From Bacteroidales bacterium (GTDB taxonomy: Bacteria; Bacteroidota; Bacteroidia; Bacteroidales; UBA10428): a stretch of 6,265 bases of DNA. The number at the start of each line of letters is the position of its first letter. The stretch's first letter is position 1. The stretch is from assembly GCA_030626465.1 (NCBI GenBank), contig DAOUOU010000164.1, positions 1 through 6,265 on the forward strand, in the 5' to 3' direction. A model generated the notes under the pieces. It worked only from the letters and a program-made list of their open reading frames with translations, did not search any database and was not told where the DNA came from. This document shows, one piece after another, positions 1-6,265 of this stretch. Position numbers and translations under genes: made by a program.

Positions 1-825
1 CGGGATGAAATAAGACGTGAATTACAACATAATGGATTCAACGTGTTACCAAGGATTGATATGCCAGCAACAAGCGATGAGTTCAAAAAGGTAATGATGG
101 CCAATCTGAAAAAAGCAGATTTCGCCATTCAGTTAATGGGAGCTCAGTATGGTGATATACTCAAAGGTTCAAAATACTCTTTACCTGATTTTCAGAATCA
201 GATCATTAAAGATTTTCAAAAAAGTGATGAACATCAATCATTCAGAAGACTAATCTGGATTCCTCAGAATGCAAAAATCACAGATCAACGACAGGCGCTC
301 TACCTGAAAAGGCTCAGACGTGACGAAGCTGAAATGAATACCGAAATTATCGAAAGTCCTTTGGAAATCTTTAAAACTATTCTATCAGATAAACTGGAAA
401 ATACAAACCATACAGAACGGTTAGAATATGAAAATATTTCCAGGGTTTATTTACTTGCCGAAGAGGAAACATCAGATAAATTTGAGCAATTGTATTCAAC
501 CCTTTCTCTCTCGGGACTAAGAGTCTATACACTTGATTATGAAGAACAAACAGGTATCTATACCAGACATTTACAGGCTCTTCGTGTTTCTGACGGCATT
601 ATTATTTATCAGCAAAACTCAAATGAATATTGGCTAAGGAGTAAGCTTCGTGATATAATCAAATCACCGGGTATTGGAAGAAAAGAACCTTTTAAGAAAG
701 TTGTGATAATTTCAAAGCTCAGACCTGAACAGGAACTTATTAAAATGATAAAAACAAAAGTTGAAATTATAAATGAAGATGAACTTGATCCTGATTTGGT
801 ATTACAAAAACTAATTTCCGAATGA
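1..825 (+). CDS. TIR-like domain protein with a second C-terminal TIR-like domain (5' partial)
   Basis: The reading frame is open from base 1, so the gene starts upstream; the GTG at 43 lies inside the first domain and is not the true start. 274 residues are visible. Window residues 1-75 match the bacterial TIR-like family often found beside nSTAND1 NTPases: an R-D-E-I-R-R-E-L helix, the V-L-P strand, a helix ending K-A-D-F-A-I-Q-L-M-G, then Q-Y-G and S-x-x-x-F-Q-N. A linker follows with the family's L-I-W-I-P and D-Q-R-Q-A...L-R-R-D motifs (about 85-115). A second alpha/beta domain (about 148-270) has V-Y-L-L, H190, the strand I-I-I-Y, E209-x-W211, K-L-R-D and G-I-G-R, resembling the degenerate second TIR-like domain of this family. 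Probably only 10-25 residues are missing, judging by family layout. No signal peptide or membrane segment is visible, so the protein is probably cytoplasmic. It overlaps the NTPase gene by 4 bp (ATGA), implying translational coupling and joint function. TIR domains can cleave NAD+ or act as adaptors; activity here is unproven. Confidence 0.85.
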   Translation, partial: RDEIRRELQHNGFNVLPRIDMPATSDEFKKVMMANLKKADFAIQLMGAQYGDILKGSKYSLPDFQNQIIKDFQKSDEHQSFRRLIWIPQNAKITDQRQALYLKRLRRDEAEMNTEIIESPLEIFKTILSDKLENTNHTERLEYENISRVYLLAEEETSDKFEQLYSTLSLSGLRVYTLDYEEQTGIYTRHLQALRVSDGIIIYQQNSNEYWLRSKLRDIIKSPGIGRKEPFKKVVIISKLRPEQELIKMIKTKVEIINEDELDPDLVLQKLISE

Positions 826-3800
826 TTACCAATAAGGTACAGGCCCCATATAATTTAAACGAACTACATAATCCCTTTCCGGGCTTAAGAGCCTTTGGTA
901 TTGAAGAGAGTCATCTGTTCTTTGGTCGCGAAGGACAGAGTGAGGTCATCCTTGAATACCTCGCTAACAATCATTTCGCGGCAGTAACCGGTGCTTCGGG
1001 AAGTGGAAAATCTTCACTTGTTTATTGCGGACTGGTACCCATACTTTATGGAGGTTTTATTTCAGGAACGGGTTCAAACTGGCGAATCATTGCTACCAGG
1101 CCGGGGAATCAACCGGTCAGGAATCTCGCCGAAGCAATAGCTGATGCGGAAACTCAGAATAGCAGAGCAGATTCAAAGAAGGTAGAACTTACAAGAAATA
1201 TTGTGTATGCCCTCCTCAGAAGAAGTTTTTTCGGATTGATTGATGCTATCTCACAAATGGATCTTAAAAAAGGAGAAAATCTGTTATTGATTATTGATCA
1301 GTTTGAGGAACTTTTTCGATTTAAGGAAAGCAGGGACGATACATTCACCACTGTGAACGAGACGGAAGCATTTATAAAACTTTTGGTGAATGCGGTACAT
1401 CAGCGCAAACTTCCTATATATATTGTTATTACAATGCGTTCTGACTTTGTAGGTGAATGTAGTCATTTCCAGGAATTAACAAGCTTAATAAACGACAGCA
1501 ACTTTCTTGTTCCCCAGATGACACGAGAGGATTTTTCTCAAGCCGTTCTTGGTCCTATATCTGTTGCACAGGTTGAAATAGATCCTCAATTGTGCCAACA
1601 GATCCTAAACTCAATAGTTGAAGGCACTGATCAGCTACCTGTTTTACAGCATGCAATGATGCGCACATGGGAGTTCTGGAAGAAGTATAATGAGCCAGAC
1701 ACTCCAACTCGATTGCGCGATTACGAAGCCGCGGGAAAGATGGAAAATGCCTTGTCAATGCATGCAAATGAGGCGTTTGAACTACTCTCTGATGAAGGGA
1801 AAAGAATTTGTAAGAGCATGTTTAAAACTCTTACTGAAAAGAGTTCTGACAATAAAGGAATTAGACATCCGGCAACTATCAAAGAAATTGCTGATGTTGC
1901 TCAGGCCCGGATTGAAGATGTAGTTGAGGTCGTTAACATATTTCGTTCAAGGGGCCGTTCTTTCGTTACTCCGGCTGAAAATGTTGAATTAAATGAACAT
2001 ACTGTCATTGATATTTCGCATGAAAGTTTAATGCGTGTTTGGGATCGTTTAAAAGGATGGGTTGAAGAAGAAACGAATTCTGTTCAGATGTATTTACGTT
2101 TATCTGAAGCAGCATCTCTTTACCAGATTGGAAAAACTGGTTTGTGGCGACCTCCGGATCTTCAGCTTGCACTCAACTGGAAAAAAACACAACAACCTTC
2201 ACTTGCATGGGCAAAGAAATATAATCCTGCCTTCGAAAAGGTGATGGTATTTCTTGATGCCAGCGAAAAGAAATTCTTACAGGAAGAACAAAATAAAATT
2301 AAACTCCAGCGAAGGACGCTTAATCGAACCAGAAGATTTGCCACATATATGGGAATAACGGCTATACTCTTTTTAGGATTAATGTCATATGCATTGAACA
2401 AAAGAAAAGAAGCGATGGAGTTACAAGGGCAGGCAGAAAAATTTGCTGCATATATGGAGCAGGAGAAAAACATAGCAGTGGAAGAAAAGGACATAAAAGA
2501 GCTTGAACGTTTACGCGCAACAATACAGAAAGATTCGGCAGAAAAATCTCAAATGGCAGCTTTGCTTCAATTGCATGAAGTAAAAGAAGAAGCTGAGGTG
2601 GCTTATGATTTAGTAGACGAAGTAATACAACATAGCGAAGAACTGGAGAAAACCACCCAACAGGCTCAGTATGAACGTGGGCTGGCTGAATTAACTGCTC
2701 AACAGGCAATTAAAGATCAGACACGTGCTGAGCAAGCCAAATCAATGGAGATGCGCAAGCGTATGCTGACAACAGCTCAGACTATGGCAATCAAAGCCAC
2801 GCAGGTTGATAAAATCAATATTAAGGCTTTGCTTGCATACCAGGCATACAGATTCAATGAACAATACAGTGGGCTAAAGAATCATCCTGATATTTATAAT
2901 GGTTTGTATAGTGTTTTTGCTAAAGTAAAAGGTAAAGATTATAATTCTTTTAGCGGTCATGAGGGAGCAGTTCGTTCACTGGCCTTTTTACCTTCACGTA
3001 AAACTTTTTTCAGCTCAGGTGCCGATGGGAAAATTCTTCGCTGGGATCTTGAAAGGAGTTCATCACAACCTCAGGTTTTAATCAATAATAATTTTTCTAA
3101 TCGCAGTCTGGCAATTAGTTCAAACGGACGATGGCTTGCGTGTGGTACAGGCACATCAACCATACAAATTTTTAATTTGAATCAGCCTAATAACCAGCCA
3201 CAACTTAAAGAAGGCCATAGAGGATCCGTAATGGATCTGGATTTTATACGGGGAAAAGATATTCTTATTTCAATAGGAAGTGATAAATCAATTATCTATT
3301 GGAATCTTTTGTCGGGTGAGAAGAAAACTATTGTAACTCATTCAACAAGGATCAGAACCATATGTGCTTCAACAGATGGTAAATCTGTCTATGGAGGAAC
3401 AGATGATGGCAAACTGATCCGATGGAACATTTCAAATGGTGAAGCAAGAACTGTTTACGATAACAAAGGCAACGGCATACATGCTATATCAATTAATAAA
3501 AATGGATCAAGGATTGTAATGGGGGATAAACCTGGTAACATTATTATTGTGGATCTGAGATCAGGCAAAAGAATATCTCAGGTAAAAGGGCATACCACAA
3601 GAGTACTTGATATCAGCTATAGTCCGGATAATACACAAATAGCCTCCTCAAGCTTTGACGGAACGATTAGAATATGGAATGCAGGAAGATTATCAGAAAG
3701 TCCGGTTATTATAACCGAACATGAATCATGGGTATTTGCAATAGCATTCAGTCGGGATGGCAAGACACTGGTTTCATCAAGTGAAAAGGGCGAAGTATAC

Positions 3801-3935
3801 TATTGGCCAACCAGAACAAAATACATGGCCGATGAAATTTGTAGATTTGTATCGAGAAATTTCACAGATCAGGAGTGGGATATTTATGTTGGGATGGATA
3901 TAGAGTATCAGAAAACGTGCAGAAATCTTGAGTAA
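822..3935 (+). CDS. nSTAND1 NTPase with transmembrane helix, coiled coil and WD40 propeller
   Basis: This is a 1037-residue signal-transduction ATPase. The nSTAND1 module begins almost at once with N-P-F-P-G-L-R-A-F (17-25) and F-F-G-R-E (33-37). Walker A is GASGSGKS (57-64). Walker B is LLLIID (154-159), followed by Q-F-E-E-L-F. Further family motifs are T-M-R-S-D-F (204-209), LPVLQHA (272-278) and D-I-S-H-E-S-L (about 397-403) in the winged-helix region. A basic stretch precedes a single hydrophobic helix (about 507-525). A charged coiled coil rich in Glu, Lys and Gln covers about 527-670. Seven WD40 blades cover about 708-1000, with W-D, W-N or equivalent ends such as R-W-D-L and I-W-N. 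A short tail (1002-1037) has C-R-F-V-S-R-N-F-T-D-Q-E-W, common after Bacteroidota WD40 domains. In STAND proteins the repeats sense a ligand and the NTPase switches state. No effector domain is fused at the N-terminus, so the overlapping TIR-like gene is the likely partner. The ATG at 822 is chosen because it overlaps the upstream TGA and directly precedes the conserved domain. There is no frameshift. Confidence 0.93.
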   Translation: MITNKVQAPYNLNELHNPFPGLRAFGIEESHLFFGREGQSEVILEYLANNHFAAVTGASGSGKSSLVYCGLVPILYGGFISGTGSNWRIIATRPGNQPVRNLAEAIADAETQNSRADSKKVELTRNIVYALLRRSFFGLIDAISQMDLKKGENLLLIIDQFEELFRFKESRDDTFTTVNETEAFIKLLVNAVHQRKLPIYIVITMRSDFVGECSHFQELTSLINDSNFLVPQMTREDFSQAVLGPISVAQVEIDPQLCQQILNSIVEGTDQLPVLQHAMMRTWEFWKKYNEPDTPTRLRDYEAAGKMENALSMHANEAFELLSDEGKRICKSMFKTLTEKSSDNKGIRHPATIKEIADVAQARIEDVVEVVNIFRSRGRSFVTPAENVELNEHTVIDISHESLMRVWDRLKGWVEEETNSVQMYLRLSEAASLYQIGKTGLWRPPDLQLALNWKKTQQPSLAWAKKYNPAFEKVMVFLDASEKKFLQEEQNKIKLQRRTLNRTRRFATYMGITAILFLGLMSYALNKRKEAMELQGQAEKFAAYMEQEKNIAVEEKDIKELERLRATIQKDSAEKSQMAALLQLHEVKEEAEVAYDLVDEVIQHSEELEKTTQQAQYERGLAELTAQQAIKDQTRAEQAKSMEMRKRMLTTAQTMAIKATQVDKINIKALLAYQAYRFNEQYSGLKNHPDIYNGLYSVFAKVKGKDYNSFSGHEGAVRSLAFLPSRKTFFSSGADGKILRWDLERSSSQPQVLINNNFSNRSLAISSNGRWLACGTGTSTIQIFNLNQPNNQPQLKEGHRGSVMDLDFIRGKDILISIGSDKSIIYWNLLSGEKKTIVTHSTRIRTICASTDGKSVYGGTDDGKLIRWNISNGEARTVYDNKGNGIHAISINKNGSRIVMGDKPGNIIIVDLRSGKRISQVKGHTTRVLDISYSPDNTQIASSSFDGTIRIWNAGRLSESPVIITEHESWVFAIAFSRDGKTLVSSSEKGEVYYWPTRTKYMADEICRFVSRNFTDQEWDIYVGMDIEYQKTCRNLE

Positions 3936-4059
3936 AGGATTATAATATATAGTTTAATAGAAGAAATTGGGTAGAATATTGTACCAATACATTAGAAAAC
4001 ATCAGAGATTAACAGAAACAATAAATAGCTTACTATAACTCAGTAAAATTGTTGTATTT
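3936..4059. other. AT-rich intergenic stretch without a recognised gene
   Basis: This is the first part of a 320-bp gap between the NTPase gene and the beta-barrel gene. It has no ORF of note. A weak hairpin can be drawn at 3966-3988 (ATTGG-bulge-TA paired with TACCAAT), but no T-run follows, so it is not a convincing terminator. No clear Bacteroidota promoter (TTG near -33 with TAnnTTTG near -7) was found. Confidence 0.6.
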
Positions 4060-4106
4060 AGTGTTTGAAAGAAAACGCCAATTTATTCGCAAGCTCATGA
4101 GATCGG

Positions 4107-4156
4107 TTAACTTCGTTGATCCTTTCAGGATTAACTTCGTTGATCCTTTCAGGATT
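4107..4156. repeat. Perfect 24-bp tandem duplication (two copies plus 2 bp)
   Basis: Copy one is 4107-4130 and copy two is 4131-4154, identical, and the following TT (4155-4156) continues the period. Each unit starts TTAACTTCG and ends ATCCTTTCAGGA. Across the copy junction, GTTGATCCT (4115-4123) pairs with AGGATTAAC (4127-4135) around the loop TTC, giving a 9-bp stem with one G-U pair. The second copy can form only the shorter ATCCT/AGGAT stem because the sequence after it diverges. The array lies within the inverted-repeat element and is non-coding. Confidence 0.9.
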
Positions 4157-4160
4157 CGCT

Positions 4161-4192
4161 AAGTTCTGCGTTACTTCGCAAGGCTTGAACTT
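4161..4192. other. Bulged hairpin inside the intergenic element
   Basis: AAGTTC (4161-4166) pairs with GAACTT (4187-4192), and TGCG (4167-4170) pairs with CGCA (4177-4180) around the loop TTACTT. A six-base bulge, AGGCTT (4181-4186), separates the two stem parts on the 3' side. The hairpin abuts the right inverted-repeat arm. It is not followed by a T-run that would make it an intrinsic terminator on the + strand. It could contribute to a folded transcript or a DNA cruciform. Confidence 0.55.
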
Positions 4193-4255
4193 GACGTTTT
4201 CTTATCAAACACTGAGTTTTCTTGCAGATACTATTTACGAAATAATGCCGTTAAA

Positions 4256-5299
4256 ATGAGAATATTTTATTACATACTCTTGCTATTTTTTCTCTCAGGT
4301 TTGAGTTTAAAGGCGCAAAAAAGTTGTTTGAATACCTTACGAGAGGCGAAAGAGCTCTATGAGGAAGGACTAATTGATGAGATACCCGAATTGTTGTCGG
4401 ATTGTATGGAATCGGGATTTACACGTGCACAGAGGACTGAAGCCTATAAGCTTATTATTCTTGCTTATCTTTTTGATGATGATCAATTTCAGGCAGAGAG
4501 AATGATGGATGAATTTCTTAAGAAGTTTCCTGAATACGAAGTCATGCCTAATGATCCTGTTGAATTTGTATACCTTCTGGAATCGTATAAAACATCCTCC
4601 TTTTATTCTCTGAATTTGTTTTTTGGACCAAATTTCTCTAATCCCAGAATTACTGAACTTTATTCGACACTTGATCAAACCCAGGCTGAATTCAATGATA
4701 AAACAGGAACCGGATTTCATATTGGGTTTGGTGTCAGCAGAAATTTATGGAAAGATATCAATATTAATATTGATGCCATTTACAGCTGGCAAAATTTTAC
4801 ACTTGTTGAGAAATCAGACATTCAGGTTCGTGAAAGCATAAGGAGTTTTAGTGAAAGTATTGTTGAGGAAAAGATTATCAAGGTTGATGTTCCTTTAAGT
4901 TTCACCTATAGTTTTGGGAAAGGCAATCTAAAGTATTTTGCTCGTGCCGGGGGAATGGTTAGTTTCATTACAGATAATACAATCAGACCGGAGAGAACCC
5001 AGTCTGGGGTGGAATCGTTATCAGACAAAGAAAATGATATTTCCTTACACCGAAAGGATATTTCCTTTGCTGTCCTGGCAGGATTAGGATTGGATTATAA
5101 AATTCCAAGAGGATATTTGGTGCTGGATCTACGATATCATGTAGGATTGAACAACATGGTTATTGAAAAGGAAAGGTATTCATCTCCGCGTTACTGGTCG
5201 AGATATTATTATATTGACAATGATTTTATGCTCGATCATCTGAGTATCAGTTTCGGGTATTATTTTTCTATTTATCAGTCCAAAAAGAACCGTTACTAA
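4256..5299 (+). CDS. Outer-membrane beta-barrel protein with N-terminal periplasmic helical (TPR-like) domain
   Basis: The product has 347 residues and I recognise no named gene. Residues 1-20 form a signal peptide (R2, then a Leu/Phe/Ile/Tyr core) with likely cleavage after L-K-A, leaving Gln21, a junction common in Bacteroidota. Residues 22-112 are mostly helical, with A-K-E-L-Y-E-E-G, a second helix around E-A-Y-K-L-I-I-L-A-Y and a third around A-E-R-M-M-D-E-F-L-K-K, like one or two TPR-type hairpins. C24 and C50 could form a disulfide. From about 114 to the end there are alternating strands rich in aromatic and Gly residues (S-L-N-L-F-F-G-P-N-F, F-H-I-G-F-G-V, Y-L-V-L-D-L-R-Y-H-V-G, ending S-I-S-F-G-Y-Y-F), resembling the porin-like or PorT-like barrels of Bacteroidota. 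The barrel would sit in the outer membrane with the helical part in the periplasm. The ATG at 4256 puts the signal peptide at the N-terminus; no Shine-Dalgarno is seen. A lipoprotein gene follows 10 bp after the stop, probably in the same operon. Transport, assembly or structural roles are all possible. Confidence 0.85.
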   Translation: MRIFYYILLLFFLSGLSLKAQKSCLNTLREAKELYEEGLIDEIPELLSDCMESGFTRAQRTEAYKLIILAYLFDDDQFQAERMMDEFLKKFPEYEVMPNDPVEFVYLLESYKTSSFYSLNLFFGPNFSNPRITELYSTLDQTQAEFNDKTGTGFHIGFGVSRNLWKDININIDAIYSWQNFTLVEKSDIQVRESIRSFSESIVEEKIIKVDVPLSFTYSFGKGNLKYFARAGGMVSFITDNTIRPERTQSGVESLSDKENDISLHRKDISFAVLAGLGLDYKIPRGYLVLDLRYHVGLNNMVIEKERYSSPRYWSRYYYIDNDFMLDHLSISFGYYFSIYQSKKNRY

Positions 5300-5309
5300 A
5301 ATTTCATTC

Positions 5310-6265
5310 ATGAAGAATATTAATCTCTTTCTCATACTACCGGCACTATTTGTTATTTCATGCGATAAAGAGGAATTCTCAACGGGTCAGGCCGAATCAT
5401 TCATAAAATATTATGGCAGCAATAAGCCTTATACCGGAGTAAGTGTTTTGACTACCGATGATGGAGGATGCATTATTCTGGGGAATTTTGAAAATCCCGG
5501 AAGAAGTCAGGATATTTGCCTTATCAGAACCGATCAATACGGAAATACAATTGCCCCGGTACTTACATACGGTGGTCTGTTTGATGATTTTGCCTATGCA
5601 ATAAAGAAAAACGATAATGGTTATGTTATTGCCGGCAGCACAAAGGAATCCAGTCAGGGGGATAAAGATATATATTTAATTCAGATTGATGAGGCAGGGG
5701 ATACCTTGTGGACATCAAGTTTTGGCAGCAATTTTAATCTTGATGATGAAGCCTTTGATGTCCTTGTTCTTGATAATGGAGATTTAGTATTAACCGGGTA
5801 TTCTGAAATTTTGGATGATAATAATATTCATTCGGATTTACTCATTGCCAAGATAAATGCAGCTGATTCTCTTCTATGGTACGAGGTACATGGGCAGGCG
5901 AAAAATGAGTTTGGCAATGCCATTATTGAAGCAGGTGACTATTTCATTATTGGCGGATCAACTAACAGTCGTCCGGAGTACAATACTTACAACGGCTACA
6001 TGGTGCAGGTGACAAAGGAAGGAACCAATCCCAGCCCTTTGTTTTTTGGAACCGAAGGCGACTCAGAAGTAACATCAATTGTTGATGCCGGAAACAATAC
6101 CTACTTTGCAGCCTGTAATGTTCAGTCTCCTCAGAAGGATGAATCTAAGGTTAGTATTGTTAAATTCAATCATGATGAACGAGATAGAATAACTACTTTG
6201 TGGACAAAAGATTACGGAGAACAAATTTTCAGTAAGATTTCTTTCGGAAGAGCAAATAATAATGC
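5310..6265 (+). CDS. Lipoprotein with repeated beta-propeller-type blades, probably surface-exposed (3' partial)
   Basis: The frame is open from the ATG at 5310 to the window end, giving 318 whole codons; the C-terminus is outside. The N-terminus is a lipoprotein signal, K2, a hydrophobic core and lipobox V-I-S-C with Cys18 as the lipidated residue. The next residues, D-K-E-E, resemble the acidic export signal that sends Bacteroidota lipoproteins to the cell surface. The rest repeats about every 51-56 residues. Each unit opens with a (Y/F/H)-G motif (glycines at 36, 88, 139, 195, 247 and 303), continues with D-(D/N)-G-(G/Y/D)-x-(I/V)-(I/L)-x-G, and usually ends D-x-x-L-I-x-(I/K)-x-D-x-x-G-D-x-L-W. 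This is typical of secreted Bacteroidota propeller proteins (Delta-60/SBBP-like repeats). Five units and part of a sixth are visible. No catalytic residues are recognisable, so binding or scaffolding is the safest inference. The spacing to the barrel gene suggests co-transcription and perhaps a barrel-lipoprotein complex. Confidence 0.85.
   Translation, partial: MKNINLFLILPALFVISCDKEEFSTGQAESFIKYYGSNKPYTGVSVLTTDDGGCIILGNFENPGRSQDICLIRTDQYGNTIAPVLTYGGLFDDFAYAIKKNDNGYVIAGSTKESSQGDKDIYLIQIDEAGDTLWTSSFGSNFNLDDEAFDVLVLDNGDLVLTGYSEILDDNNIHSDLLIAKINAADSLLWYEVHGQAKNEFGNAIIEAGDYFIIGGSTNSRPEYNTYNGYMVQVTKEGTNPSPLFFGTEGDSEVTSIVDAGNNTYFAACNVQSPQKDESKVSIVKFNHDERDRITTLWTKDYGEQIFSKISFGRANNN

Larger units (their letters stand above)
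4060..4213. repeat. 154-bp element bounded by inverted repeats (MITE-like or structured intergenic repeat)
   Basis: The left arm (4060-4081, beginning AGTGTTTGA and ending CGCCAA) is the reverse complement of the right arm (4191-4213, beginning TTGACG and ending TCAAACACT). Aligned, 21 of 23 positions match, with one single-base gap (extra A at 4204) and one mismatch (4078 against 4194). The 109-bp interior has no ORF but holds a 24-bp perfect tandem duplication, two hairpins, and two copies of TTCGCAAG (4086-4093 and 4175-4182). Such a layout fits a small non-autonomous mobile element or a dispersed folded repeat. No clear target-site duplication flanks the arms, so mobility is inference. 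It could instead be a structured RNA or leader ahead of the beta-barrel gene, which starts 42 bp downstream. Confidence 0.7.

Noticed and set aside
43..45. GTG as the start codon of the first gene
   Set aside because: The frame is open back to base 1 and the upstream codons encode the conserved R-D-E-I-R-R-E-L helix of the TIR-like domain, so the gene is truncated by the window edge.
2162..2709. Two overlapping minus-strand ORFs of 110 and 115 codons opposite the transmembrane and coiled-coil region
   Set aside because: They are antisense to a well-supported coding frame, match no recognisable family and overlap each other; they are shadows.
2943..3824. WD40 blades as a recently amplified, diversifying repeat array
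   Set aside because: The blades are well diverged at protein and DNA level, with no near-identical units, so there is no sign of recent repeat expansion in this copy.
3966..3988. Intrinsic terminator after the NTPase gene
   Set aside because: The stem is short and AT-rich with a bulge, and no T-run follows.
4059..4067. Bacteroidota -7 promoter box (TA...TTTG)
   Set aside because: The spacing is TA plus three bases before TTTG where two are expected, and no matching -33 element lies at the right distance.
4086..4192. CRISPR-like array in the intergenic region
   Set aside because: There are only two directly abutting 24-bp copies with no spacers, and no cas genes are present.
4370..4720. Minus-strand ORF of 116 codons opposite the beta-barrel gene
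   Set aside because: It is antisense to a gene with a clear signal peptide and barrel, and its translation shows no domain.

Overview
The window is AT-rich and looks like a Bacteroidota (Bacteroidetes) chromosome. The signs are start codons without Shine-Dalgarno sequences, an outer-membrane-type protein with an 'AQ' signal-peptide junction, and a lipoprotein whose mature end is C-D-K-E-E, like the surface-export signal of that phylum. All four genes are on the + strand. The first and last run off the window edges.

Positions 1-3935 hold a tightly coupled two-gene module. The first gene (5' end missing) encodes a soluble protein with a TIR-like domain and a second TIR-like domain. Its stop codon overlaps the start of a 1037-residue nSTAND1 NTPase by 4 bp. 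The NTPase carries a P-loop ATPase/helical module, one transmembrane helix, a long coiled coil and a seven-bladed WD40 propeller. STAND NTPases paired with TIR proteins are known as signal-activated switches, often in biological conflict or immunity. That role is inferred here, not shown.

Positions 3936-4255 are intergenic. They hold a 154-bp element bounded by near-perfect 22/23-nt inverted repeats. Inside it are a perfect 24-bp tandem duplication and further hairpins. It may be a dispersed repeat or MITE-like element.

Positions 4256-6265 hold an envelope pair 10 bp apart: a secreted protein with an N-terminal helical (TPR-like) domain and a C-terminal outer-membrane beta-barrel, then a lipoprotein built of ~50-residue beta-propeller-type repeats (3' end missing). 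The pair probably forms its own transcription unit. If the NTPase's helix does span the inner membrane, its WD40 propeller would lie in the periplasm, the compartment that also holds the helical domain of the barrel protein. A functional link between the two halves is speculative.
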